NCBI GenBank assembly: GCA_019359415.1
Contig: JAHHHH010000001.1
Location: forward strand, 62,001 to 126,000
Source: Iphinoe sp. HA4291-MV1
Lineage (GTDB): Bacteria; Cyanobacteriota; Cyanobacteriia; Cyanobacteriales; Nostocaceae
Direction: 5' to 3'
DNA length: 64,000 bases
Part shown: in pieces, positions 44,351 to 53,138 of the stretch
How the letters are laid out: each line of letters begins with the position of its first letter
How positions within the stretch are numbered: the stretch's first letter is position 1
Translations under genes and position numbers: made by a program
Notes under the pieces: generated by a model
What the model was told of the DNA's origin: nothing
Seen by the model: only the letters and a program-made list of their open reading frames with translations
Database searches by the model: none

Positions 44351-45898
44351 TTAGAGTTGCAAACCACCTTTTTGTAACTTCTTAAAGGGGTCAAGAATCA
44401 AGTCAATCACACGACGCTGCCGAACAATAACCTCTGCGATCGCTGTTTGTCCTGGAGTTAAGGTAATACACTCCTTGGCAGACGGAATACAAGTTTGATT
44501 GAGCATAATTTCCAAGTCATAGGTAGCTATTTGACCCTGAGTTGTGTCTGTTACCTTAGAGCTAGGTGCTATTCTGCTGACATAACCAGTCACTATGCCG
44601 TAATCTTGGAAAGGATAAGCATCAAACTTCATCTTCACAGACATACCCTGATGCAAAGAGCCACTTTCGCTGGTAGCCATTTGTGCCCTAAGTACGAGAG
44701 GTAGCCCCTGCGGTGCAATTTCAGCTACCATCTGACTGGGTTGTACGACAGCTCCAGCCTGTTGGATTGGTAATTGAAAAATAATACCACTTACTGAGGT
44801 ACGAATCACTCGTTGCCTTAACTGCAATTTCAAGGATTGAATCTGACTTTTGCTTTGAAAAATTTCTACTTTTAGAGAACTGATTTGTCCTTCCAAGTCT
44901 TTGAGCTGTTGTTCGCTTTTCAGGACAGCTAGTTTACCAGCTTGCACTAAGCTTTGATAACCGCTCTGCTGTTCTTTTAGCCGAGATTCTGCTTGCTTAA
45001 TGTCAGCTAGGGCTTGATGAATAATTTTCTGATAACTGCCTTGTTGCTCTTTTAAGCGAGATTCAGCTTGGAGAATTTCAGCTTGAGCTGCACTCAGTAA
45101 GCGTTGGCTTTCGTCTGCTAGTTTTTGCTTTTCAACAACTTGAGTTTCTGGAACGACACCTTTTTGCCAAAGTTGACGGTAGCGTTGAACTTCTATCATG
45201 TCTCTGGCAAAACGACTATCTGCTAAGGAATAGGAAGTCTTGCTTGCAGATAGGCTCGCCTTGGCTTGCTCAATTTGGGCTAGTTTGTCTTGTTGTAAGG
45301 TATATGCAGTCTTGCTTGCAGAGAGCACTTGCTGCGCCTGCTGTATTTGAGCTTGTTTTTCCAATTCTTGAGCTTGATTCTGTTGCTGCTGGGCGCGAGT
45401 CGCGATAAGCAGTTGGTTTTTCATCAATTCTTGTTGCGCTAGCCTATTTAATTGACCTTCCAGTTTTGTTTGTACTCCCTGAAGATCCGTGCGAACTAAA
45501 TCAGACTCCAATTCCAACAAAACTTGCCCTGCTTTTACAGTTTGTCCTTCCTTGACACGTACATGAATGACGGTTCCAGAAACAGGAGCATCTAATCTTT
45601 GCGTTGCACCTAAAGGCTCAAGTCGTCCTTTGGCAATACCTGTCTCATCAACCTTAGACAACATAGCCCAAGGGAGGACTGTCGCTGCAAAAGCAACTAA
45701 AAAATAGAGAAATCCTCGCGTCCACACCTGTGGCAAAATATCAAGAAGTTCTTGGGTGGTGTAAGACCAATCTTCACTGGATGCAGCTGATATTGCTACG
45801 GGTGTTTTCCCATTATTAACGTTAGGAAAGTTGTAGTCATGATATTCATCAAAGTTCTGTCGGGACAGAACATGGAAATTATTAGATGTCTGAGGCAT
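44351..45898 (-). CDS. HlyD-family membrane-fusion (adaptor) protein, export set 2
   Basis: 515 residues. One membrane helix (about 60-80), lipoyl half-motif (RLDAPVSGTVIHVRVKEGQT), a very Gln-rich coiled coil (about 150-360, with SASKTAYTLQQDKLAQIEQA repeated as SASKTSYSLADSR), second half-motif (VIRTSVSGIIFQLPIQQAG) and beta domain. It lies 26 bp downstream of the C39 exporter and 44 bp upstream of the foldase, so these form one operon. The internal coiled-coil duplication may set the length of the periplasmic hairpin. Confidence 0.9.
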   Translation of the reverse strand: MPQTSNNFHVLSRQNFDEYHDYNFPNVNNGKTPVAISAASSEDWSYTTQELLDILPQVWTRGFLYFLVAFAATVLPWAMLSKVDETGIAKGRLEPLGATQRLDAPVSGTVIHVRVKEGQTVKAGQVLLELESDLVRTDLQGVQTKLEGQLNRLAQQELMKNQLLIATRAQQQQNQAQELEKQAQIQQAQQVLSASKTAYTLQQDKLAQIEQAKASLSASKTSYSLADSRFARDMIEVQRYRQLWQKGVVPETQVVEKQKLADESQRLLSAAQAEILQAESRLKEQQGSYQKIIHQALADIKQAESRLKEQQSGYQSLVQAGKLAVLKSEQQLKDLEGQISSLKVEIFQSKSQIQSLKLQLRQRVIRTSVSGIIFQLPIQQAGAVVQPSQMVAEIAPQGLPLVLRAQMATSESGSLHQGMSVKMKFDAYPFQDYGIVTGYVSRIAPSSKVTDTTQGQIATYDLEIMLNQTCIPSAKECITLTPGQTAIAEVIVRQRRVIDLILDPFKKLQKGGLQL

Positions 45899-45924
45899 GA
45901 TTTCCCAGTTATTAAAGTCAAAAT

Positions 45925-48669
45925 TCAGCTAGTAACTTGTAACTGTTGTTGATTAAGATAGAAATAATGTCCGCGCTTTGCCATTAATTGGTGGTGAGTC
46001 CCACTTTCGACCAAAACACCTTTGTCTAACACTAAAATTAGGTCTGCATTGCGGATTGTTGAAAGGCGATGGGCAATGATGAATGTCGTGCGACCATTGA
46101 GAATTGTGTTCAAATTAGTCTGAATAATTCGCTCAGATTCAGCATCTAAATGACTAGTGGCTTCATCTAAAATTAGTAAGCGAGGATTTCCCAAGAGTGC
46201 ACGAGCAATGGCTAAACGCTGTCTTTGTCCACCAGATAGCATTCCTCCACCTTCACCAATTTGAGTTTCATACCCCATTGGTAGTTTCTGAATAAATTCA
46301 TCTGCGCCTGCGAGTTGAGCTGCTTCCGTAATTTCTTCTAGGCTTGCTGATGGGTAAGCAATGCTGATGTTTTCGCGAATGGTACCGCCAAAAAGAAAGG
46401 TATCTTGGTCAACAACGCCAATCTGAGAACGGAGCGATCGCAATAACAAACTGGTGACATCATAACCATCAATTAAAATTCTCCCTTCTGTGGGTGGATA
46501 AAGTCCCAAAATCAGCTTGGAAATCGTCGTCTTCCCAGAACCACTGCGTCCCACTAGCGCCACCATTTGCCCTGGCTGCACTTCAAAACTGATATTTTCT
46601 AAAACGTTAGTATCGCTTTCTGGGTGGTAACGAAAAGTCACTTGTTCAAAACAAATGTGACCACGAATGAATGATAGAAATTGGCGATTTTGATATTGTA
46701 AGTTTTCTTCTGGCTCAGTGTCAATCACGTCATTGATGCGCTCAACAGAAATCATCACTTCCTGCAACTGATTCCACAATACTGTCAATCTTTGGAAAGG
46801 ACTAATGACGTTGCCCAGCAACATATTAAAAGCAACTAATTGCCCAATTGTGAGTTCATTTTGAATCACTTGCCACGCTCCAAACCATAGCAGTGCCGTT
46901 GTCATCACAGCTTGAATAGTTGAGCTAAATATTTGGAGATTGTTGCCAATTAACTGTCCAGAAAAAGTCTTTTTAATCTCCTTGCCAAAGAGTTCTTCCC
47001 AATGCCAGCGTACTGTTTGCTCAACTGCCATTGATTTGATAGTGCGGATGCCAGTGAGGGATTGGATTAAGTATCCATTTTCTTCATTAGCAGCAGCAAA
47101 TATTTCCCGTGAAACTCGCTTCAAAAAAGGTGTCGCAATTAATGCTAATAATATGAATGGTGGTACAATTATTAACACAAGCAGTGCCATTTTCCAACTG
47201 TACCAAAACATCAATCCGAGGTAAATAAACACTGTCAATAAATCCAGGACAATTGACAGTGCATCACCCGTAAGGAAGCGTTGAATTTTGCGATTTTCCT
47301 GCACACGGGAGATAATGTCTCCCACAAAACGAGACTCGAAGAACGAGAGTGGCAACTGGAAAGTATGGCTAATAAAACCGATAATGAGCGCTAAATCAAT
47401 TTTGTTAGCAGTATGGCTCAGAAGGTATTGCCGCAGTCCGCTCATTGCGACTCGAAATAGACTAAAGATGAGCAGTCCTAACCCTACAGCATTTAAAGTC
47501 AAACTGCTGCGCTGCACAACCACTTTGTCTAACAGCACCTGGGTAAACAGAGGCGTTATCAATCCAAAAATCTGAATCAGAACTGAAGCGACAAATACCT
47601 CTAATAGTACCAGCCAGTGAGGTTTCACTAACTCCAAAAACTGCCAGAAAGGAATACTGGCTTCCTCTGCCTCTTTGAGTAGAGCAGTGGGTTGCAATAA
47701 CAAGGTATAACCAGTCCAACCCGCTTTAAATTCTGTATAGGAAAGGGTCAGTTGTCCTTTCGCAGGATCTGCCACAACAACATGCTTGCGTGTTACTTCG
47801 TAAACAACAATGTAGTGTTTCCCTTTCCAATGGACAATGGCTGGCAGGGTTTGTTGTGCAAGTTTATCCAAGCTGGCTTTTACAGGACGAGTTGCAAACC
47901 CAATGCTTTCTGCTGCTGCTGCTAAACCTCGCAACGATGACCCATTGCGGTCAACATTGGCAATATCTCGCAGCCTATTGACACTAAAATGCTTACCCCA
48001 GTAGCGACCAACCATCACTAAGCAAGCTGCACCACAGTCAGAAGCACTATGCTGTTGAAAGAATGGATAGCGCTTGGTTAGACGCCGCCACCAGTGACCG
48101 ATTTTTAGAGTAGGACTAGGGAAGTAAGCTTTACTGATTTTTTTCTGATGTTCTCGGGATGGTAAATAATGAACTGTAAGTTTTGAATGGTCAATTTGTT
48201 CCCCATCTCTCCCTTTCTCCTCTACAGGAGTACCAGGCAAAATGGAAATCTTGCCAGATACTTGCGCATTCCAAGTAACTGCTTGATGATAAAGGTGCTC
48301 CAGGACGACAGGATATTTGCGCATGAGAGCGTGTACAACCTCCCCTCTGAGATAGCCAACTTGGAGATTGACTGAAGCTCTGGCAGAGTAAGGCTGAAAC
48401 TGCTCCTCTGGAAACAGAGTTAGCTCACCGAATGTCGCTCCCACTCCCACTGAAGCAATTAAAGTATCCGTGCGATTAAGCAGTCTGACTTTACCAGCCA
48501 ATACTATATAAATACCAGCATTCTCTTCTGCTGCTTGCCAGAATCGCTTTCCTGGGGTCGGCTCTAGAATCTCTAGGTGTTTACAGCAGTTTAAAAGTTC
48601 CTGCTCTGAAAGAGACTGTCCTAAAGCTTGGGCGAGTTGTTGATTGAGATTTTGCGTGGAGACAACCAT
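45925..48669 (-). CDS. C39 peptidase-containing ABC exporter (bacteriocin-type)
   Basis: 914 residues from the ATG at 48667-48669; a TTG 30 bp upstream is unlikely. A cNMP-binding-like domain (about 30-140) is followed by an intact C39 peptidase: Cys212 in ASDCGAACL, His285 in GKHYIVV, Asp301 in VADPAKG. Then a six-helix transmembrane domain and the ATPase (MVALVGRSGSGKTTI, LSGGQRQRLAIARALL, LLILDEATSHLD). The family cuts double-glycine leaders and exports the mature peptide. Two glycine-zipper peptides with suitable leaders lie nearby (50123-50404 and 53139-53384). Its HlyD partner follows after 26 bp. Confidence 0.93.
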   Translation of the reverse strand: MVVSTQNLNQQLAQALGQSLSEQELLNCCKHLEILEPTPGKRFWQAAEENAGIYIVLAGKVRLLNRTDTLIASVGVGATFGELTLFPEEQFQPYSARASVNLQVGYLRGEVVHALMRKYPVVLEHLYHQAVTWNAQVSGKISILPGTPVEEKGRDGEQIDHSKLTVHYLPSREHQKKISKAYFPSPTLKIGHWWRRLTKRYPFFQQHSASDCGAACLVMVGRYWGKHFSVNRLRDIANVDRNGSSLRGLAAAAESIGFATRPVKASLDKLAQQTLPAIVHWKGKHYIVVYEVTRKHVVVADPAKGQLTLSYTEFKAGWTGYTLLLQPTALLKEAEEASIPFWQFLELVKPHWLVLLEVFVASVLIQIFGLITPLFTQVLLDKVVVQRSSLTLNAVGLGLLIFSLFRVAMSGLRQYLLSHTANKIDLALIIGFISHTFQLPLSFFESRFVGDIISRVQENRKIQRFLTGDALSIVLDLLTVFIYLGLMFWYSWKMALLVLIIVPPFILLALIATPFLKRVSREIFAAANEENGYLIQSLTGIRTIKSMAVEQTVRWHWEELFGKEIKKTFSGQLIGNNLQIFSSTIQAVMTTALLWFGAWQVIQNELTIGQLVAFNMLLGNVISPFQRLTVLWNQLQEVMISVERINDVIDTEPEENLQYQNRQFLSFIRGHICFEQVTFRYHPESDTNVLENISFEVQPGQMVALVGRSGSGKTTISKLILGLYPPTEGRILIDGYDVTSLLLRSLRSQIGVVDQDTFLFGGTIRENISIAYPSASLEEITEAAQLAGADEFIQKLPMGYETQIGEGGGMLSGGQRQRLAIARALLGNPRLLILDEATSHLDAESERIIQTNLNTILNGRTTFIIAHRLSTIRNADLILVLDKGVLVESGTHHQLMAKRGHYFYLNQQQLQVTS

Positions 48670-48704
48670 TTTACAAGTTAAAAGTAAGCACAGATTCAAA
48701 ATTT

Positions 48705-48995
48705 TTAGGTGTGGATTGGGTCATTGATAATGACCATTTCTTCGTATTCATTTGCCAAATAGCACAGTGCTCGGAAGCGCAAACCAACTAATTGCTCATA
48801 GAGTGGATTCAGCTTGCATAAAGGTGGCAGATGAAAGAAGGTATGACCAAAGAGTTTAATGTCGCGCTCAAATGGACATTGGGCTGGAATCAATTTGCAG
48901 AGGAAGTGAGCAATTTTTGGATGGCGCACTTCGATTGAGTCCAGCGATCGACGTATTCTGTTTAGTGAAACAATTCCCGCAAGAGTGGTTTTCAT
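48705..48995 (-). CDS. Mo-dependent nitrogenase C-terminus-like protein
   Basis: About 96 residues from the ATG at 48993-48995, which overlaps the stop of the upstream HTH gene as ATGA; a start 48 bp further up would lie within that gene. The sequence VRHPKIAHFLCKLIPAQCPF, then FGHTFFHLPPLCKLNPLYEQ and LVGLRFRALCYLANE, is typical of the cyanobacterial family named 'Mo-dependent nitrogenase, C-terminal'. Despite the name these are stand-alone small proteins without nitrogenase domains, with unknown function. Translational coupling to the HTH protein and position before the C39 exporter suggest a role in this export operon. Confidence 0.8.
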   Translation of the reverse strand: MKTTLAGIVSLNRIRRSLDSIEVRHPKIAHFLCKLIPAQCPFERDIKLFGHTFFHLPPLCKLNPLYEQLVGLRFRALCYLANEYEEMVIINDPIHT

Positions 48996-49630
48996 TGTTG
49001 GTTTACCTCCTGGTGACTCAACTGGATAAGATTGAAATGCCAAAGGAAATCAGGTGATAACTCAGATTGCAAGTCATGAATAGTAATGCCAGAGTTCTCT
49101 GTGCTCATCTGTTCAGCTGCTGTTGGTGCTGCATCGCCTCTGTGACGGGTAGAAAGTCCCATTGACTTAAGCAGACGGGTGATGTGAAAATTGCTCACCT
49201 TAATTCCGAATTCTTTTGCTAGATGCTTGCTTAGCCATTGCGCTGTCCAACGTTGGAAAGGATAGCCGTATTCGCGAGGGCTATGACTTGCCAATTCTTT
49301 CAAACGCTCAAGATATTGCTCGTTCACAAGTTTGGGGCGTCCCATCGGGCGATCACACCAGTGGTGCGCCTCACCTGACTTTGCCATACCAATCCAATAT
49401 CGCGCTGTTTCTTGAGAACACCCCAGCGCTTCACAGATTTGGGTCTGAGACTGACCTGCATCTGCAAGCAGCATAATTTCAATGCGACGGCGGTATTCTG
49501 AACGCAAGTCGGTTTCTAGGTTCTTTAACAGCAACTTGCGTTGAAAAGGTGTTAAGTAAAGATCCTGCTTTGCGTTCACTTCTGTATGTAGAAGTTTATG
49601 TTCGTTGTTTTCCAAAGCCTTACTCTGCAT
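48992..49630 (-). CDS. Transposase-derived helix-turn-helix protein (IS630-type N-terminus)
   Basis: 212 residues. The core RRRIEIMLLADAGQSQTQIC, then EALGCSQETARYWIGMAK, is the N-terminal HTH of IS630-family transposases, followed by a second winged-helix-like part (YPFQRWTAQWLSKHLAKEFG, then VSNFHITRLLKSMGLS). The DDE catalytic domain is missing and about 50 unrelated residues end the protein. The gene is intact and coupled by ATGA to the next gene, so it is probably a domesticated regulator of the export operon. An inverted repeat (49627-49738) overlaps its start codon and might be its own binding site. Confidence 0.75.
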   Translation of the reverse strand: MQSKALENNEHKLLHTEVNAKQDLYLTPFQRKLLLKNLETDLRSEYRRRIEIMLLADAGQSQTQICEALGCSQETARYWIGMAKSGEAHHWCDRPMGRPKLVNEQYLERLKELASHSPREYGYPFQRWTAQWLSKHLAKEFGIKVSNFHITRLLKSMGLSTRHRGDAAPTAAEQMSTENSGITIHDLQSELSPDFLWHFNLIQLSHQEVNQQ

Positions 49631-49738
49631 AATTTTCAGTACCTCAGCTTAAGTTCGTGTTGGGTAAATTGGGTTCAACTGCAAAAGGAAACTTGTAAAC
49701 CTTTGCTATTACTCCGAACCTAAGTCGAGGAATTATGC
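49627..49738. promoter_or_regulatory. Inverted repeat spanning the HTH gene start
   Basis: GCATAATT (49627-49634) plus CCTCAGCTTAAGTTCG (49642-49657) face CGAACCTAAGTCGAGG (49715-49730) plus AATTATGC (49731-49738). Arms match at 8/8 and 12/16. The pair covers the start codon and 5' leader of the HTH gene. It could be an operator or a remnant of transposon ends. Confidence 0.45.
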
Positions 49739-50122
49739 AAAATTACAAAACTTTACACTAGCAGGCGAACTTTAGAAGTGTCGTTATGGAGGTATGGTGC
49801 CGTGACAAGGTAGAAACAGCACTATCTGTGATTATGAGTTTTGTTTACAGTATTTCAGTACATTACTGCACTTTTATATGGTAGACAAAAGTATTTTTTT
49901 GAATATGAAAGATTTGATTCATGACAACATAACTCATTGATATATGTAGCAAAAATAAACTTTAAAACCTTGAAATTATCAATTTAATTTCAGAGAATTG
50001 AATCAGGATAACTTAATCCAAAAAAAGAATTTGCAAACAAATAGCATTAAAAATTAGCAAATTCACAATTTAATTGCCACAGAAAAAGGTTGAATTGGAA
50101 GAAATCCAAAAAGGGGAAAATA
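49739..50122. other. Intergenic region before the first peptide gene
   Basis: AT-rich, divergent spacer holding the dyad at 49926-49955 and probably the promoters of both the HTH operon and the peptide gene. No further gene is supported. Confidence 0.5.
49926..49955. promoter_or_regulatory. Dyad motif AACATAAYT-N5-ATATGT, copy 1
   Basis: AACATAACT, five bases, ATATATGT, then AGCAAAAA. Two close relatives lie at 53483-53512 and 53722-53751 beside the second peptide gene. It lies 167 bp upstream of the first peptide gene. Candidate operator. Confidence 0.4.
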
Positions 50123-50404
50123 ATGCTCAAGATTATCGATATTGAAGAAAACTCGCTGTTCACTGAACTTACTCCCGAAGAAGCTGCTTATATCAATGGA
50201 GAGGGTCTATTTGGGAGAATTATTGGAACAGTTGTAGGAGCCGCCGTAGGAGGTTATGTAGGAGCCACTGCGGGTGTCAGTGTAGGAATTTTAGGAGGTC
50301 CTTCAGCGGTCGTTACCGGTATTGTTGGAGGTGTGGTTGGAGCTGCCGCTGGAGGTTACATTGGAGGTGAATTAGGAGATGACCTTGGAGATACACTGGG
50401 GTAG
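50123..50404 (+). CDS. Glycine-zipper bacteriocin-like peptide with double-Gly-type leader (1)
   Basis: 93 residues from the ATG at 50123, which follows AAAGGGGA; a start 33 bp upstream is not supported. The acidic leader (MLKIIDIEENSLFTELTPEE, then AAYINGEG) ends in a Gly-x-Gly-like site at residue 28. The remainder is a glycine zipper (RIIGTVVGAAVGGYVGATAG, GIVGGVVGAAAGGYIGGELG), which can form membrane helices. This is the pattern of class II bacteriocin-like peptides exported by C39 ABC transporters; an active one is encoded on the other strand 1.5 kb away. No Cys is present. A bacteriocin activity is inferred; self-assembly or signalling is also possible. Confidence 0.75.
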   Translation: MLKIIDIEENSLFTELTPEEAAYINGEGLFGRIIGTVVGAAVGGYVGATAGVSVGILGGPSAVVTGIVGGVVGAAAGGYIGGELGDDLGDTLG

Positions 50405-50835
50405 TTTTGGGATTGGTTGTGAGATACAGATCTTAAAGAGTGACGTGGAATAAGGCAGAAAGCAACTCACTCAATCCCACTCCAGTAACTTCATCTAAAA
50501 GGAAAACCAAAATAACAATTGAATAGCCTTGAAGAAGGATTACGTAATCGAAACTCTAATCTCATTCAGGGCTATTTCAACTCTAATTAGATAGCTAAAA
50601 CCGCTAATCTAGATCCAGTCCAATCCTTGAATGCAAGAGTATGGCGGGCGCTACTATAGCTTACGCTGTTGCAAAATCTGTGGTTAATCGGCAGGAGTTT
50701 TTGAAATGGAAAGGGAAAATTTGCTTGTTTACAACAATACAAAGATTCCTTTATATGTTATTTGTAAATGTTTTTTACATAACTGTAATTACCAAAATTT
50801 TTCAAGGTGATAACTTTGATAGTTGCTTCTTCCTA
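50405..50835. other. Intergenic region with an inverted repeat
   Basis: TTGAATAGCCTTGAA (about 50519-50533) faces TTCAGGGCTATTTCAA (about 50566-50581), a hairpin downstream of the peptide gene that may end its transcript, though no clear U-run follows. The remaining frames look random. Confidence 0.5.
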
Positions 50836-51798
50836 TTATTCTCGCAGTCTAGATGCATGTTCATGAATGAATTCTATTGCTGCATCTAGTTGTTGCTGAT
50901 GATGTGCTGCTGCAAGAATCTTCTGTGCACAACACAAGTAAGCCTGCTGAGTTTTTGGGTCTATGATGCGATGGTTACGAGGATACGCGATGGAATGGAG
51001 AAGTCGTTTTGCAAAGAAAAAGGGTAATAGTTTCGCGTTATCATTTTTCTCTAATGCAAGAATGAGCCGCTTTGCCTCAACATAATAACCATAAATCAAT
51101 AATGAGTGAATCCAAGCACTCCAATCAACAAATGGGTGATTATATCCGCTAGCCTCCCAGTCGATTAACCTTATATTATTGGTATCTATAATTAAATGCT
51201 CTAAAATGCATTCACCATGACAAAACGAGAACTGCTCAATATGAGCTAACCGTGTTAGCCATACACTTATAGCTTTATCTTCAAGAACAATCCCTACTCT
51301 CTTGAGCACCCCCAAAAGCTGATTTACTTCAAAACTGCTATATGAGTGGCGGCATTTTCCAAAAGGACCCCAGTCAGTTGAAAAGTGAGAATGCAAAGTT
51401 TGCACAGCTTGCTCGACCATAAGTAACTGCCCTAAGCTCAAATTGAGTAAATTTCCTTGACAACCATTCATCCTTTGGGTGACAAGATAGAAATAGTTAC
51501 GCGAGTCGAAACAAAGAACTTTAGGAGCCAGTGAAAAACCACCTTGGCTATGTCGAAAAGTGTTCACAATTTCGCCAGGATTGGAAACTAATTTACCCTT
51601 TCGTAAAAAGATTTTCAGGTATGCTTCAGGTTTAAGATTGTCATGCGGATAGAATTCTATGACTTGATTGTTATAAGTTTTCTGTTGAACATGTAGCGTA
51701 ATGTAGTTGCTATAGGGGTACAGTGTCTTAATGATATCGTTGAGATCTGAGTTAGGGAGAACACATTCCCGTTGTCCTATAAATAGAATCTTTGGCAT
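50836..51798 (-). CDS. APH-like phosphotransferase with altered catalytic loop
   Basis: 320 residues. Weak aminoglycoside-phosphotransferase/choline-kinase pattern: N-lobe strand PEAYLKIFLRKG, hinge FYLVTQRMNG, then FCHGECILEHLIID and NIRLIDWEASGYNHPFVDWS. In the family the catalytic loop is HGDxxxxN and the metal Asp is in the IDW/IDF motif; here Asp becomes Glu196 and Asn becomes His201, while Asp213 stays. It may have reduced or changed activity. It lies between two bacteriocin-like peptide genes and 306 bp from a GT2 gene on the same strand, which hints at peptide modification or immunity, but no direct evidence exists. Confidence 0.7.
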   Translation of the reverse strand: MPKILFIGQRECVLPNSDLNDIIKTLYPYSNYITLHVQQKTYNNQVIEFYPHDNLKPEAYLKIFLRKGKLVSNPGEIVNTFRHSQGGFSLAPKVLCFDSRNYFYLVTQRMNGCQGNLLNLSLGQLLMVEQAVQTLHSHFSTDWGPFGKCRHSYSSFEVNQLLGVLKRVGIVLEDKAISVWLTRLAHIEQFSFCHGECILEHLIIDTNNIRLIDWEASGYNHPFVDWSAWIHSLLIYGYYVEAKRLILALEKNDNAKLLPFFFAKRLLHSIAYPRNHRIIDPKTQQAYLCCAQKILAAAHHQQQLDAAIEFIHEHASRLRE

Positions 51799-51919
51799 AT
51801 TTAGGATTAATTATTGAGAGGGTAAAAATGCCATTTTTAGTTGCAAATTCTTGGTATCTATAGCTTGAAATTGTGGTATTCAAGAGTAAGGTTAAGTGGG
51901 TGGACAAAATTAAATTCAT

Positions 51920-52060
51920 GGTGGGCATTGCATATCAAAAGATTGTAATCTTTGCAGAGCAACTGTTTTAAGCAATGCCCAACGCCAGATGCTTCTCCCA
52001 AGGGGAGACGCAATCATGCGAACAAGTCGGGGAACCCGCCCAACGCACTGGCTCCCCTAC
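51920..52060. repeat. Dispersed composite repeat, copy 3 (diverged)
   Basis: Shares GTGGGCATTG, GCCCAACGCCAGAT and CTGGCTCCCCTAC with the repeats at 10173-10812 and 11691-11855. It fills most of the 306-bp spacer between the GT2 and kinase-like genes. Confidence 0.65.
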
Positions 52061-52104
52061 TGGCATATTGCATTTATTTATGTCCATCTACTTAGCTAAA
52101 AATT

Positions 52105-52875
52105 TCACTGACTCTGGAGTATCTTTTTGCGTCGTAAAATAAATTTGCTCACATCCTCCAAGTCGAGCTGATAGAACTTATCCAAGCCACGACGCTTTAG
52201 AGCTTGCAAACTAGCTTTGTAAGCCCATTGGGCTATTTCTTGCTGCTGGTTGGTCATGTTCGTTGTATGCCGACGGTAGTAATAGAGCGGCTTTTGCAGG
52301 TGCTGCACAGTTGTTACTTCTGAAAGTTTCAAACAAAGGTCGTAGTCCACAACTCCTTCGAGAGACTCGTCGATGCCACCAACTTGGTCATAGACACTGC
52401 GGCGAAGCAGCCGAAAATGGAAAGTCATAAAGTCAACCAGCAGGCGGTTTTTAGAATATGGGATGCGGCAGCGACTTCCAAGTCCTTTATCTTGTCCATT
52501 CTCGTCAATCACTCGATGGTCAGTGTAGACCATACCAACTTCTGGATGTGCATCCAAAATAGCTGCTGTCTCCTCAACAGCTGTAGGTGCAAGTAAGTCA
52601 TCACTGTCTATCGTGCCAATGTATTTTCCTGTTGTAGCGGCAAACGCTGCTTTTAGAGAGAGTGCAAATCCTTGATGCTCTGCTGCAATTACATGCACCC
52701 GTTGGTCAAGTTTGGCGTAGTGAGAAGCAATATCTAGCGAACGATCAGTAGAACCGTCATCCCAAACTAGAAGTTCAAAGTCGGCCATTGTCTGGTTCAA
52801 GATGCTCTTGATCGCACTATCAATATAGTGCTCCCGATTGTAAACTGGTATAACGATAGAAATCATGGATGTCAT
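52105..52875 (-). CDS. Family 2 glycosyltransferase
   Basis: About 256 residues from the ATG at 52873-52875; an upstream GTG and a later ATG at 52866 are alternatives. A typical GT-A fold: ISIVIPVYNREHYIDSAIKS, WDDGSTDRS and the metal-binding DxD region GTIDSDDLL, followed by the acceptor-side region with YDLCLKLSE. GT2 enzymes transfer sugars from nucleotide donors to glycans, lipids or peptides. Near GG-leader peptides and a C39 exporter it could be a peptide glycosyltransferase, as in glycocins. Neither peptide has Cys, so any such link would be to Ser/Thr. An ordinary envelope-sugar role is equally possible. Confidence 0.85.
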   Translation of the reverse strand: MTSMISIVIPVYNREHYIDSAIKSILNQTMADFELLVWDDGSTDRSLDIASHYAKLDQRVHVIAAEHQGFALSLKAAFAATTGKYIGTIDSDDLLAPTAVEETAAILDAHPEVGMVYTDHRVIDENGQDKGLGSRCRIPYSKNRLLVDFMTFHFRLLRRSVYDQVGGIDESLEGVVDYDLCLKLSEVTTVQHLQKPLYYYRRHTTNMTNQQQEIAQWAYKASLQALKRRGLDKFYQLDLEDVSKFILRRKKILQSQ

Positions 52876-53138
52876 ATTACTTTCAAGAAACACAGGGGTG
52901 TAGACAGGGGTGTAGGGGTGTAAGGGAAAGAGGTGTTTCTTTCATTCATAACGGGTGGTGCGCCGTCCGTGGGGTTGCTCCTAGCAAACTAATGGACAAA
53001 TAGAGCGATCGCCATAGGAGCGACGATCGCCTTTTACCCACATTTTTCTCAAACAATACGATTGCCTAAGAATGGGATTCTAAATCTGTGATTCTTCCGT
53101 TGTGATTCTCAATAATTTTCCTTTAATGAGAAGCAAAA

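Noticed and set aside
48705-48995. Nitrogenase structural gene
   Set aside because: The family name is misleading; no nifH/D/K motif or P-loop is present and the protein is only about 96 residues.
50641-50889. 82-codon frame after the first peptide gene
   Set aside because: Composition is erratic (Cys/Phe-rich end), there is no ribosome site, and it overlaps the end of the kinase-like gene.
52895-52925. Further copy of the GGGTGTA-ended element upstream of the GT2 gene
   Set aside because: Only a few GGGTGTA-like units are present, without the CTGACTTTTCACGG end or a paired partner.
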